Shown here: positions 22,012-32,486 of the stretch, piece by piece
How positions within the stretch are numbered: the first letter of the stretch is position 1
Layout of the letters: every line of letters begins with the position of its first letter
Source: Eublepharis macularius
Lineage: Eukaryota > Chordata > Lepidosauria > Squamata > Eublepharidae
Reading direction: 5' to 3'
Length of the DNA stretch: 64,000 nucleotides
NCBI RefSeq assembly: GCF_028583425.1
Contig: NC_072790.1
Span: 8,414,552-8,478,551 of the forward strand
Program-made: the position numbers and the translations under genes
Notes under the pieces: model-generated
What the model saw: the letters and a program-made list of their open reading frames with translations, nothing else
Told to the model about the DNA's origin: nothing
Database searches by the model: none

Positions 22012-23343
22012 GAGATCCACCCATGTTTATTTCCTCTTGCTGTGTGCCTGTGCCGTCAAGTCGCAATCAACTTATGGAGATGCCAGCAAGGGGCTTTTTA
22101 AGTAAGTGAGAAGCAGAGGTGGTTTGCCAGTGCATTCTTCAGCATTTCTTACATAGCTTCTACTTTTTATTATTATTTTGGGCTGTTCTTGATTCATCGC
22201 TGTCCTTTTGACTTTTATTATCAATCATCCTAGTTGGATGGTATTACTGTATTGTTATGTTGTAAGCCTCTTTTAGAATTTCATTATTAGGGTGGGTTAT
22301 TGAGAGGCGGCAACTGGGATTCTCTACCAATGTTTACTGGGATTGTTCCCTTCAGAGAACTCTTGAAATAATCAGTCAGATGTTCAACTGGAAAGGGTTT
22401 TTTTTTATTAAAAGAGAAATAAAAGGGCAATAATACACACAGAGAGAACACATACAAGGTAACTAAGAGGAAATCAGGGAGGAAAGGCAAGAAAAGTTTC
22501 AGGGAAGGCTATAATTACCAGTTTCAAAGATGGGTGTGTGTGGAAGCAGCAACAGAACAAACAGCATTTCATGGAGAGAAGATCCAAACGGATTTGGGGG
22601 TGCATGGACAGGCCCCAAACTTGATGGGTTTTCTGAAGGAGGATAGCAAGTTGGGAGAGGCTTGATGGATCTACCTGAGGTGGGCTATAGGTTTAAGTGG
22701 TGCTTGAGGGCCCTGTGAGTTCTGGATGGGGAAAGCTACAAGGCTTGGTGAAAAAGCATAGCTAGGTTAGGGTAAATGGACGAGGGGCTGGGTTTTGAGC
22801 AGGTTAGTCAAGAGTTTCTTGGGAGAGCCACTGGACTAAATTATGCATCTCTCCAGGGTATGGAGGGGGCTGTCAGTCAGCCAGCCACTCCAACTGTCCT
22901 TCTAAAATATCTTCCCTGCCTCTGACTTGACTGGCATCCATTTTGTTTCATCTCAGGCCAGGCAGTGCCATGTGCTTATGATAAGTGAGGAAGGGTGTTC
23001 CTGATTTTCCATCTGTAAACTGTCCCTCAGTGACGGGAGGGGTTTGATTGCTAACAGCTCCACACCCGAATCTCCAGGAATTTCCCGAATTGGTGTTAGC
23101 ACACTGACGGGCCACCATTTTAAGCCAATGCTCTACATACACTTGTGCTTTCTACAATATATGTAGTTACTGAAATTATTTCACACAGTTTATGGCTGCT
23201 TTGATATGAAAGTGATCCACAGAGGTAGATGCTATACTTGGTCTCACAAAATAACTTTCCCCTTCCTCTTCTTATGTAGCAAGAAGGAAGGCATCAAGAA
23301 AGAACGGCCCAAGCAGGTAGCCAAAGTAGAGGTTAGCACAAAG
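22012..23343. other. Gene-free stretch with weak SINE-like motifs
   Basis: CCGTCAAGTCGCAATCAACTTATGG-like text and AGAGGTGGTTTGCC near 22050-22130 resemble a repeat also at 34400-34530 and 19120-19230. Ends and family could not be set. Nothing else was recognised. Confidence 0.4.
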
Positions 23344-23597
23344 CAGGGCTTTTTTTCAGCAGGAACACGGTGGAATGGAGTTCCGGAACCTCTTGAAAAT
23401 GGTCACATGGCCGGTGGCCCCGCCCCCTGATCTCTAGACAGAGGGGAGTTGAGATTGCCCTCCACACATGGCACGGAGGGCGATCTAAACACTCCTCTGT
23501 CTGGAGATCAGGGGGCGGGGCCACCAGCCATGTGACCATTTTCTCCAAGGGCAACCCACTGAGTTCCACCACCTCTTTTCCCAGAAAAAAAGCCCTG
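23344..23597 (+). mobile_element. hAT-like MITE, family B
   Basis: CAGGGCTTTTTTTCAGC to AAAAAAAGCCCTG, 254 bp. The flanking octamers GCACAAAG (23336-23343) and GCACAAAA (23598-23605) agree at seven of eight bases. Confidence 0.88.
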
Positions 23598-23748
23598 GCA
23601 CAAAACAATGAGAGTGTTATCTAAAATGTCAAACAGGCATTGCTCTAAAACAGAGAGAACACTATCTTTTGAAAAAGCAACAACATTTGTCACTGGGGCA
23701 AATATCAAACACAGCAAAGAAAATAAAAATTTACATATGATTATTATT

Positions 23749-23754
23749 TTTATT
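23749..23754 (-). terminator. OTOR: Possible OTOR polyadenylation signal AATAAA
   Basis: AATAAA on the minus strand, about 340 bases after the OTOR stop. The area is AT-rich, so this is only a candidate. Confidence 0.35.
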
Positions 23755-24092
23755 TTTTTCTCTTTAGATAACAAAGCTGTTTAGTAAAGAAACTGTATTG
23801 TAGATGCCTAGGAAATACAGAAAGAACGTCTGTCTTTTGCTCAGTTTCTGGATTTCTCTCTAAGATCCTGGTAGGTGGCCACAGTTGGGACAGAACTTAT
23901 AATTCAGACACATTCCCTTATATTAAGGAATTGGTAGTTTGTGGACTCGACCTAAGATCACATGACCTTAGTTTTTTCTAGAACAAGAATCTTCTAAACA
24001 GCTGTATAACATGGCTCAGTTGCTCTTCATATTAAAGTTGTTTTAAGCCATTCCTCATTCCGGCGCTCTTCTATTTGTTGACTCAGAAGGTT

Positions 24093-24116
24093 TTAGTCAC
24101 AGAAGAAGTCGATAAC
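24093..24116 (-). CDS. OTOR: OTOR exon 4, coding part (VIDFFCD and stop)
   Basis: Only 24 coding bases: after acceptor CCTGCAG, seven codons (VIDFFCD) and TAA. The mammalian protein ends DIDFFCE, so position, length and the final Cys all match. It is too short to be found as a reading frame and was identified by family knowledge and the splice site. Confidence 0.9.
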   Translation of the reverse strand, partial: VIDFFCD

Positions 24117-27100
24117 CTGCAGGATGCAACATTAGACGGGAATAGCAAAATGTATTCATTTGACAACAGGGCTGTAGTTATTCAAAAGAAGATGACCTTG
24201 AAGACACCTCCTAAAAATGTTACACTTGGTAAAAATGATAGCAATATAGTGTAATAATAATAGCTATGAATAAACGGGGGGGGGGGGGTTCGAGTGTTGT
24301 TGGAAGTCAACAAAGAAAAGGGGGAGGGGGTGGGGTATATATCTATGTAGAAGGGTTAATTTAGATAAGTTTAATGTATTAATCAATTATTGTATATTGC
24401 CTCATCCAATAAAAATTATTTTTTAAAAAAATGTTACACTAACATACAAAATTTATTGGATGTAGCTGTAACTTCCATGCAAATATAAGATGACGCCCCA
24501 CCCCCCTTTTAATGGCATACCTGGAAAAATGTCGTCTTGCCTTTAGTGTTGCTAACTTCAGGTCGAGACAGGCCTGGAGATTTGGTGGGGGGGGTGCTGG
24601 GGGTGTGTGTGACTTCAGTGGTATATAAAGTCATAGAATGCATCCCCCAAAGTAGCCATTTTCTAGAGGGGAACTGATCTCTGTCCCCTAGAGATAGTTG
24701 TAGTTCTGGAAGATCTCCAGCCACAACCTGAGGTTGGCAACTGTATTTTCATTTGAGAAAATATAGTAAAGTAATTGGAACATAATTCTACCTTTTTTTA
24801 AAAAAGGGGTCTCGAAATTAGATGCGCTGATAAGAGGCCCACCGTGGACTTGATTCTCGAAAGCTTATGCTACAGTAAAGTTGGTTCGTCTTAGAGGTGC
24901 TACTGGACTCTTTTCTATTTTGCTACTACAGACTAACACGGCTAACTCCTCTGGATCTGTGAAGATGTGTCCAGAGACCCAACTTTGCTATTATATCAGG
25001 GCGACTCCCCACCCCCGCCCAAATATCAGCTCCCAAAGTCAAGAAACAGCCGAGCAACTCAGGACCGCTCTCAAAAGGCCCCCTTGTGGCCCACAGCTTG
25101 GGCTGTCAGCTGACTTGGAGGAAAATGTCCTGAACCTTTAATGGGCTCTTAATGTGTGGGATGGAGCAGTTGAAGATTTTCATGGCATGGAAGCAAATGA
25201 CATCACGTGGCAAACAATGGGTGATTCCGCACATGTTGGATAATGCACTTCCAATCCTCTTTATAGATCATTTGGAACAGATTTTTTTGTGTGCAGAACA
25301 AAAAATCCACCTCAAACGACTGATAAAGTGCATTATCCAGCGTGTGCGGAATCAGCCAATATCCCTTTAAGCCTCTGTTAAAGGGACAGGACCCTTTTCT
25401 CTAGGCCCGTGGGCGACCCTATGCACAACTAGGCCTGCCGACTTGGGGTTGGAAAATGCCTGAAGATTTCAAGGGGGAGCCTGGGGAGGGACACCAGCAA
25501 GGCATCATGCCACGAGCTGGCGCTTCCCCCAAGGGAACTGACCTCTGTCGTCTGGAGGTCAGTCGGAATTCCAGATCTCCAGGCCCCCCCTGGAGTTTGG
25601 CAACCTTGTGCTTCTGATGTAGCTGCTGGATCGCAGTCTTATGAGACAAAGATGGATGGAGCACATTTTAAGCTGCTGCTCTTCCATTTTGTAACAGCTT
25701 TTGAGATGTTATTTTGGAGACATCGGAAACAAGCCATGAAATTCCTAAAGAGGGTTTTTAACGGCAGGCATCAGTTTGGAAGCTGGAGCCTCCTCCTCAC
25801 TGAAGGGGTCTGCCAACCTGTGCCTGCATCATCACACTGTTTCGGGCTCCCCGTGGCTGCTCTCCTCTACGAAGAAATCCCCGTCCACACAGAAGCTTTG
25901 GCACCCTAGGGCCCCTCCCCTTTCCCCCCTATATGCAAGCTTCCGATGCGACCGGATCGGTTTTTAGAGCATTCCGTCCCGCGCATCCCCGCTTGCAACC
26001 TGAAGTGTTGCTGCCCTGGCAAAGTTGATCTCCTCAGTGCAAAGCAGCCTGGAGTTATGCATGGGGGAAACTGCTGCTCTCAGTACCACAGACGTTATCT
26101 GCAAACACCTCTGCTTCCTAAGGAGGAAGGAACTAAGAAGGCAGATGCTAAGAATTTGGTGCGTAGCCCAGCTCGGGGGGGGGGGGGGACAGCTACTAGC
26201 CACAGGCGGCAGCCTGGCCAAAAAGCACACAGTGGGCCCCTTGTGCCCAGAAGAGGGTCGCTTTCAGCACATGCCAGGCCAGAGCTAAGCAAAATCTGAC
26301 ACGAGGCTTATTCAACGCTTTCAGGGAAGCAAACGCATCACTCAGTTCGCTTAGCAGCCCTCTTCCTTTGAAAACCAGCCCATCGGCTTCACCACTGCTA
26401 TGGTTACAGGCCAAGAGGCTTTGGCAAAACACCAGCCAGGCCTGCATCCAGTTCAAAAGATGGTAGGACACGACCGATCACCTCTTACCTTTGTGGGAAT
26501 AGTCTTGTTCGCTTCCCGATAGACGTGTTGTTCCGTAACCAAAGTCCTGGGGAAATAACCAACGGTGCCCATCTGGTCCTCATATTGCTCATTGTAAACC
26601 TTCCAGGTTGCAGCAAACAAAAGCCAGAATTAAGCACGGCCCCCATTCTCCAGAGTGCAACTAAGGCTGGGCGTCTTTTTGGAGAGCAAGGCTTGCCACT
26701 GCTCCTTGTTCCCAATGCAAGCTTCTTTGGGACAATGGAAAAGGGGTCAGAGAAATTATCCTTTTTCCTTTGCTAAAATGCCTTGTGAGTGGGGATGTTT
26801 GTTTAGAAGGGGGAACACTGAAGGTGCAAAGAAATATCTTCCTTTTTGAGAAATGGTCAGCGTCAACACTTTATTTCAGCTGCTACTCAACAGCTGCACG
26901 TACCTCAAATCAGTAGTAACATTGCTAGAAAAATTTTGTTCTAGTCACTTCAATAAAGGTTAACTAACAAAACAAAGTTATAGCTTCCATAATTGCTTAC
27001 CTAAATGTATACATGTATTCCGTGTTTGCTGTCTTTTTGCCTCCTGCCTCGCTGCTGCCTAATGGCTTTGTGCAATACACATTTCGGTGTTTTCAAAAGG

Positions 27101-29230
27101 CAATGCCTTCGTTCGGCCGTAGCACGAAACCGACTTTAAACCAACGCCCAGCATGATTGACACATCGGGCCACCGCATTAACTGTGGTTAGGGGGGGCGT
27201 GGCCATTAAACCCGGAGTCAAAATGCTGGCTTGGAGGTTTGTTTAAGTCTTAACTGTGGTTTCGTGTGATATACTAATGCCAGCTTCCTGGGCTGGATCC
27301 AGCGGAGCAAGCAGGATATGCCTTAAGGAAGTGAGTTTTTCCTGCCCTACCCTCAGCCGCAGCCCCCAAAGCCCCCTGAAATGCTGCTTTTGGGGAGGGG
27401 CATTTGGGGCTGCAGCTGGGCTTACCGATTCCTGCTTATGGCGGGAGAGCTGCCGCCTGCCATCACTGCCGCTCAATTGGGCAGTGGGAGGGAAGTGGCC
27501 AGCAAAATGGGAGGGCACGATCATCGCCTCCGGTGTGATGAGGCAACTTGCATCATAGCCCGGAAGTGACATCATCGTGCTGGGAGCAACATGCAGGCAA
27601 TTGGCCCAAACTCTGGCAAATTCTAGGGTATCGCCCCCAGCCGGATGACCTCACTTCCAGGTCATGCCAAAACCTGCGTCATCGTGTCAGGGACAACGAT
27701 GACAGCCACCCCCGTCTACCAGTTACCAGGCCCTGCTTGGCATCCCTAGCTGCAGCAGGATGTGGGGGAGGGGGGAGGGGTTTCATACTCTGTGGGTAGG
27801 AATCCTTCCACTTGGAGAAGCCCTTCCTTTGGATCCAAGCTGGAACCCAGATTTGTTTCTCAGAGCCATCCTGATTCACTCCTCCTGAGCTACAGGATAA
27901 AGGCAACAAAGCCAGCCTTCGTCTCCGTACCGCAAGATTTCAGTAATCACGTGTGAGCAAAACAAGCCATGGCTTAGCATTATGGCAGAAGTGACCTAGG
28001 GCTGCTTTCTTTCTCAATCTCAATGCTTCATTCCAACCCCACCTTGGAGAACTTTATTGGAAAACTCTCCCTTTTGGCCAACAGCTACTCAGCCTTCCTC
28101 CAGACCCTCTTCAGAATGCATGGGGAGGAGGAAGAGGCCAGAATGGACCTGCCCACCGAGAGCCAAGCTACAAGTGACGGCTGACACCGGTTGGACACTT
28201 GTCAGCTTCCCTCAAGTTTTGATGGGAAATGTAGGCATCCTGGTCTTGCAGCTGTAATGGAGAGCCAAGCTGTAAAACCAGGACGCCTACATTTCCCGTC
28301 AAAACTTGAGGGAAGCTGACAAGCGTCCAACCTGTGTCAGGCGTCACTTGTAGCTTGGCTCTGAATCACTGCTTTTTATGGAAAGGAGCTTCCCACCTCC
28401 ACTTCTCCCCCTGTAAACATCTAGCTGGAGAAGGAAAGCGGTGCTCCAGGCACGTAACTAGTTGTGGGGAGAGGTAGGGCTGAGAATCTGTCCCCTGGCT
28501 TGCAAAGAATACTCATCATCCCAGTTTCTCAACATTGCAGGCATTGAAGCCAAGCACAGATAGCAGGCTGTTTGTATGCTGAAGACCTTACACTTCCAGA
28601 CCAGAATTCTCCTGCTTTTTTCTCTTTCACTAGCTTCGAATAAACATAGATCAGTTGCCCCTTCCGGATATTAATGAATCTGCAGTCTGGTGCGTTGTAA
28701 TCGTCTTCTGCTCTTGCAAGGGAGATGGCATCTGGCAGGGAAAGAGAGACAGGCGGAGGGTGAAAAGAGGGCAGGCAGGGCAGCCTGCAGGGAGGACACC
28801 CTGGTATATCTTGGGAAATGCCTTGAACCAAGAGGAAAAGCAAGGTGGAAATGTTTTAATAAAGGAGTAAAATAAATGCCAAACCAAAAAGCAAGACACC
28901 GAGTTCTCTCAAATGCCATTCAACTATAGCTAGAGTACAGAGTGCCTGAAATTTTTGCAACAACTATCATTCTATTTTTTAAAAAATCGTTAACGTTGGG
29001 ACATGGTACACAACAGCTGAAGTTTATCATTGGATATCTCAGAGATTCTAGATATTACTTTCATACACTACTTGTGCCCGCCACAATCAATTAAAAACAG
29101 ACTTACACACACAGTCTTCATCGGCACAGAGCTTCTTTCTGGAAAGTTTGTCCATAAAAATCCCCCTGATGGTAGAGAAAGTAGATCCAAGACAGAGTAG
29201 AAAGAACAGCCGACAAACAGCGCGTGACAT
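24093..29230 (-). CDS. OTOR: OTOR, otoraplin (MIA/OTOR family secreted SH3-like protein; complete, 4 exons)
   Basis: Otoraplin is a small secreted protein of cochlea and cartilage, homologous to MIA. Four coding exons (29230-29107, 28731-28592, 26599-26489, 24116-24093) join in frame at GT/AG sites to give 132 residues; human OTOR is about 128. Residues 1-22 form a signal peptide with a Cys/Leu/Phe core, ending before GIFMDKL. The mature SH3-like domain shows KKLCADEDCVY, EDDYNAPDCRFI, KGQLIYVYSKL, GEFWSGSVY and GTVGYFPRTLV. Cys35, Cys40, Cys58 and Cys131 fit the two disulfides of the MIA family. The start is the Met giving a signal peptide of normal length; other in-frame Met codons upstream are not needed. 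It follows SNRPB2 on the same strand, as in mammals. Confidence 0.96.
24227..24426 (+). mobile_element. Short 5'-truncated LINE 3' end with 14-bp target duplication (OTOR intron 3)
   Basis: About 200 bp with a G run (24278-24289), GGAAGTCAACAAAG, a CCAATAAAAATT signal and an A tail. AAAAATGTTACACT occurs at both sides (24213-24226 and 24427-24440), the direct repeat left by target-primed insertion. The G-rich 3' UTR suggests L1, though no coding part is left. Confidence 0.7.
24545..24740. mobile_element. Palindromic MITE, family A (OTOR intron 3)
   Basis: AGTGTTGCTAACTTCAGG to CCTGAGGTTGGCAACT, with GGCCTGGAGATTTGG and GGGGAACTGATCTCTG inside. Confidence 0.75.
24818..24957 (+). mobile_element. 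Penelope-like tail repeat (OTOR intron 3)
   Basis: TTGATTCTCGAAAGCTTATG, GGTGCTACTGGACTC and GACTAACACGGCTAACTCC match the tail bounding the 43-kb composite. The 5' part is altered so that the CTGATGA core is not intact here. Confidence 0.75.
25222..25354. mobile_element. Palindromic MITE, family C (OTOR intron 3)
   Basis: TGATTCCGCACATGTTGGAT to ATCCAGCGTGTGCGGAATCA. The centre reads GATTTTTTTGTGTGCAG/AACAAAAAATCC. Confidence 0.82.
25433..25607. mobile_element. Palindromic MITE, family A (OTOR intron 3)
   Basis: CTGCCGACTTGGGGTTGG to CCTGGAGTTTGGCAACC, with AAGGGAACTGACCTCTGTCG inside. Confidence 0.72.
26489..26599 (-). CDS. OTOR: OTOR exon 3 (end of the SH3-like domain)
   Basis: This 111-base phase-0 exon encodes residues 89-125. 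It includes GTVGYFPRTLV, the SH3-like Gly-Tyr-Phe-Pro signature, and EQHVYREA. The acceptor is TGGAAG and the donor GTAAGAG. Confidence 0.94.
28159..28362. mobile_element. Long near-perfect palindrome, MITE family E (OTOR intron 2)
   Basis: About 90-bp arms: AGAGCCAAGCTACAAGTGAC on the left pairs with GTCACTTGTAGCTTGGCTCT on the right, and the match continues inward through CTTCCCTCAAGTTTTGA/TCAAAACTTGAGGGAAG. A second AGAGCCAAGCTG lies near the centre. No 8-bp flanking duplication is evident. Confidence 0.85.
28592..28731 (-). CDS. OTOR: OTOR exon 2 (core of the SH3-like domain)
   Basis: The acceptor CTGCCAG precedes 28731. The exon completes Tyr42, encodes residues 43-88 (AISLARAEDDYNAPDC to EFWSGS) and ends at donor GTAAGG in phase 0. 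Confidence 0.95.
29107..29230 (-). CDS. OTOR: OTOR exon 1, coding part (signal peptide)
   Basis: The exon encodes residues 1-41 plus the first base of Tyr42 and ends at donor GTAAGT. It carries the signal peptide and the LCADEDCV motif. The 5' UTR upstream is not delimited. Confidence 0.93.
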
Positions 29231-29967
29231 TTTCTTCCTCAGCCCTCTCTTACAGGGCCCTGGCTTAAATGAAAGGCAGACAGAAAAATGGTTCTCTTTC
29301 ATAGAAACACCAAGACTCGGCAGCAGGGATAAGCATCCCTGGCCACGGGGAGGGGGCAAAGACAACATTCCAGCACTTTGAAAAAACTGCAGAAGTCCAC
29401 AGGGAACCTCTGGTTTTATTTACCAGTCTTTCCAAAATCTCTCTCTCAGCTACACAGATTATTAATGCAAGAGTCTTAAATTTATATCAAGGAAATTTTG
29501 CACAAGAATGGAAGAATCATTAATCTGATAATTGTGCAAATGGTTTAAAGTGCAGCAGCACAAGCAGTCCTGCGTTGGGCCAGGGAGGATGCGCCAATGT
29601 GCCACGGTCAAATACAGGTCTGGAACCAGTACGAAGGGGAACGCTAGCATCCCTCCATCCCTCCCTCTGCCGAGACTTATGAGACACTGGATCCGTTCAG
29701 AAGACAGGGGAAGCAATGTCATTTAATGCAATCTGTAAATCACAGACTTACTCAAACGCTCTCTAGGGATCTCTTTCTCCAATCTCAGTAGCATCTCTAA
29801 AATGCCCTAAGAATATTGCCCATTGGGGAACATCAGACTGAACCCGCAGGGGGCTTCTAAGGCCTTCATGATGTCCCAAAAGAGGAAGGCAGTCTTTCCA
29901 GACTCCACACAAATTATGAACCAAGGTTCAGGAGGACTAGGAACCAGATGTTCTCATTATTGCTCTA

Positions 29968-30213
29968 CTCTCTAATATTTATTTACTTCATTTATACCCT
30001 GCCTTTCTCCCCAATAGGAACCCAAAGTGGCTTACATTGCTCTCCTGTCCTACATTTTTATCCTCACAACAACAACCCTTTGAGGTAGATTAGACTGAGA
30101 GTATGTAACTAGCCCACGGTCACCCAGCAAACTTCCATGGCAGAGTGAGGAACTGAACCCGGGCCTCTGAGGTCCTAGTCCAGCACTCTAACAACCGCAT
30201 CACGCTGGTTCTC
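29968..30213 (-). mobile_element. tRNA-type SINE (minus)
   Basis: CATTTATACCCTGCCTTTCT, CCCAAAGTGGCTTACA, TCCTCACAACAACAACCC and GAACTGAACCCGGGCCTC run in the usual order of a common sauropsid SINE read in reverse. Confidence 0.7.
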
Positions 30214-30711
30214 CATTCAGCCCCCAACATTAAATGGTAAGAATCTGTTGCACTGGGGAGGAGGCATTCGAGGTGGATGCTGCGGATCTGCAAGCTTCTT
30301 CCCACGTTCTGTTCCGCAGATACAAAGGCTGCCAATTAAGGTGCAATTAAATTTTAAAAATATGAATTTTCAGACCTTTATTGATATAAAAAGTGGACAG
30401 CTTTTTGATAATTACGATTTGTAGATAATGGCCGGGATGAAGAATTTTGAAACAAGCTAAATCATAAGCTGGCAGGCTCGTTGCCAACCATCTGGAGCTT
30501 TGTTGTTCTGCTGTTGAGAAGCCCGACAGAGGTTTCTGTGGTGTTCTATTCATCTCAACCTAAAGTATTTAAACTGTTGTAATAGATTGGACTTTGGGAC
30601 TTACCCTTCATATGGACTTACCTATCTTGCGTTGGTTTACTATCATCTTGAATGAATGTAAATTGTTACCCTGATTGAATATAATTATTGGTATTATTTA
30701 TGACTTAAGAG

Positions 30712-31390
30712 TAGATATGGGCACAAACCCAAAAAACCCCGAACCATGGGGTTCATGGTTCGTGCGTTTTTCATGAACCAGGAACCATGAACTGGCATGG
30801 AGCTGGGCCAGTTACGAACCAGTTCGTGGTTTGTGGGGTTTAAATGCCCCTTTCCAGCCACTTAGAAGCAGCAGGGAAAGAGGCATTTAATCTTTAAAAA
30901 GCCCTTTCCTGCCGCTTGCAAGGGGCAGGTTCCTTTAAACTATCAGCTGGGGGGAATCCCCTCCAACAGCCACGGCTGCCATTTGGGGTAAGAGGACCCT
31001 TTTTGGGATTGGGCTGTTTAAAAGGCCCTGCTACTTAGGCAGGTCCCTTTAAAGTATCAGCTGTCAGGTGGTGGAGGGGGGATCCCCACCAGGAAAGGGG
31101 CTGGGGTTTGGGCCATTTAAAGGGCCCTGCCACTTGCAAGTGGCAGGTCCCTTTAAACTATCAGCTGGTAGGTGGTGAGGGGCTGATAGTTTAAAGGGGC
31201 CTGCTGCTTGCAAGTGGCAGGAAAAGTTTAAATGGCCATTAAAACTGCCCCTTTAATACGAACCACGAACCAGTAGTCCAGTTCATGGAAATTCATGGAA
31301 ACGAGCTTCCACTAACCTTGGTTCGCGGACCCCGAACTGGGCTAGTTCATGGGTTTTTTTGCTTCGTATTTAGGTTCGTGCCCATCTCTA
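30712..31390. mobile_element. 679-bp non-autonomous hAT-like element with perfect 8-bp duplication
   Basis: Ends TAGATATGGGCACAAACC and GGTTCGTGCCCATCTCTA, flanked by CTTAAGAG on both sides (30704-30711, 31391-31398). Inside are repeated palindromic blocks: GGCAGGTCCCTTTAAACTAT and its inverse ATAGTTTAAAGGGGCCTGC, and GAACCACGAACC-type motifs near both ends. No transposase frame is present. Confidence 0.9.
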
Positions 31391-31648
31391 CTTAAGAGTG
31401 ATGATGAAAGAAGTCATCAGAAGTGTTTGAAAGAGTGGGTGACAATAAAAATAGTGTTGGTAGGTTCTATTGTGTTAGATAAAAATACCCTACTGTGATG
31501 GACAGGACTGGTTCTGGGTCTGCTTCTCCTCAAAACAGCCAATGACAGTGGGAGAAATGCTGGGCCAATGACAGTTGGAGTCTGTTGGAAGGCAGTTAGG
31601 AGAAGAGAAGGTTTTGGGAGCTGCTGCGGAGAAGGTGGTGCTACACCT

Positions 31649-31679
31649 CTGAAGATGCCAGCCACAGCTGCTGGTGAAA
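31649..31679 (+). ncRNA. Hammerhead-like core, partial
   Basis: CTGAAGA (31649-31655), one spare T, stem II GCCAGC (31657-31662) with GCTGGT (31670-31675), then GAAA (31676-31679). It lies in a repeat fragment, about 31640-31775, of a common sauropsid family. A good stem III and cleavage triplet are not seen, so it is probably a decayed ribozyme. Confidence 0.4.
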
Positions 31680-31975
31680 CGTCAGGAACTACAATGCCAA
31701 GACCACGGCAATACAGCCCGGAAAACCCACAACAACCATCGTTCTCCAGCCGTGAAAGCCTTCGACAATACATCTAAAGTAGTTCCTTTCCATGATAAGA
31801 TCTAACAGGTCTAACAGGTCTAGAAGGAAACTAGTAGGAGGAGATTTCTCAAGGCGTAAATTGAATTGAATTATTTTTCATTTGATGTAAGTAAACGAAT
31901 GGCGTGTGATTATGCAACATTTTTGTGCCATTGGCGTGATAATTGTAGCATTATTGTGTATTGTTAATTTCAGAT

Positions 31976-32047
31976 ATGGTGGCCTGAAGAAAGACATTTT
32001 GGTCTGAAACGAGCAAAGAAAAACTGCCGGCTCGTACTCGTTGCCAT
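31976..32047 (+). ncRNA. Hammerhead ribozyme-like motif with all three stems
   Basis: Read on the plus strand: stem I outer strand ATGGT (31976-31980), core CTGAAGA (31984-31990), one extra A, stem II AGAC/GTCT (31992-31995, 32002-32005), GAAA (32006-32009), stem III CGAGC/GCTCG (32010-32014, 32030-32034). The cleavage triplet GTA follows (32034-32036; its U pairs with the last A of GAAA). GCCAT (32043-32047) then closes stem I after an internal loop. The order is that of a type I hammerhead. The extra A after the core and mismatches beside it in stem I are departures from consensus. Self-cleavage is an inference. Confidence 0.6.
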
Positions 32048-32063
32048 CTACCTACTTCACCAC

Positions 32064-32318
32064 TTATCTGCTTTGAGCGCTGTCTCCTTGTAAACGCGTT
32101 CACGCCACAGTTTGAGTTTTTAGAAATTGTGTAATTACCCATTGTGGCTAAAGATTGTTTCCAATTGGAATTTTGGATGGTAGTGTTGGTGTCTTTATAC
32201 AGCTATTTGCTTCGAGTGTCTTATATGTACCATGCCACGGCTTGAATCCTTATGAACCATACTCACCCATTGTGGTGAAAGACTGACTTTGACTGGGATT
32301 CTGGACGCTCATGTTGTA
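32064..32318 (+). repeat. Diverged tandem duplication beside the ribozyme motif
   Basis: Two units, about 32064-32188 and 32202-32318, share in order CTGCTTTGAG/TTGCTTCGAG, GCCACAGTTTGAG/GCCACGGCTTGAA and ACCCATTGTGG followed by a G(G/C)TTTGGA or GATTCTGGA ending. They look like old tandem copies of one retroelement terminal unit. Confidence 0.5.
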
Positions 32319-32486
32319 GCGATCGTGGAGTTTGTACTTGTAAAATTGTGAAATATATATGTAAATTACAAGTACTATTACGATTGTGCTGCTTTCACTT
32401 CTTTTTTTCTCCTGTTGTACATGTAACTTGGAAGTGATACACCCCCCCTTTTCTTTGCTGATGCAGGAATAAGAGGCACGGACCCA

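Noticed and set aside
24818-24957. Hammerhead in the OTOR-intron tail copy
   Set aside because: The CTGATGA core and stem II strand are altered in this copy, so only the GAAA side remains.
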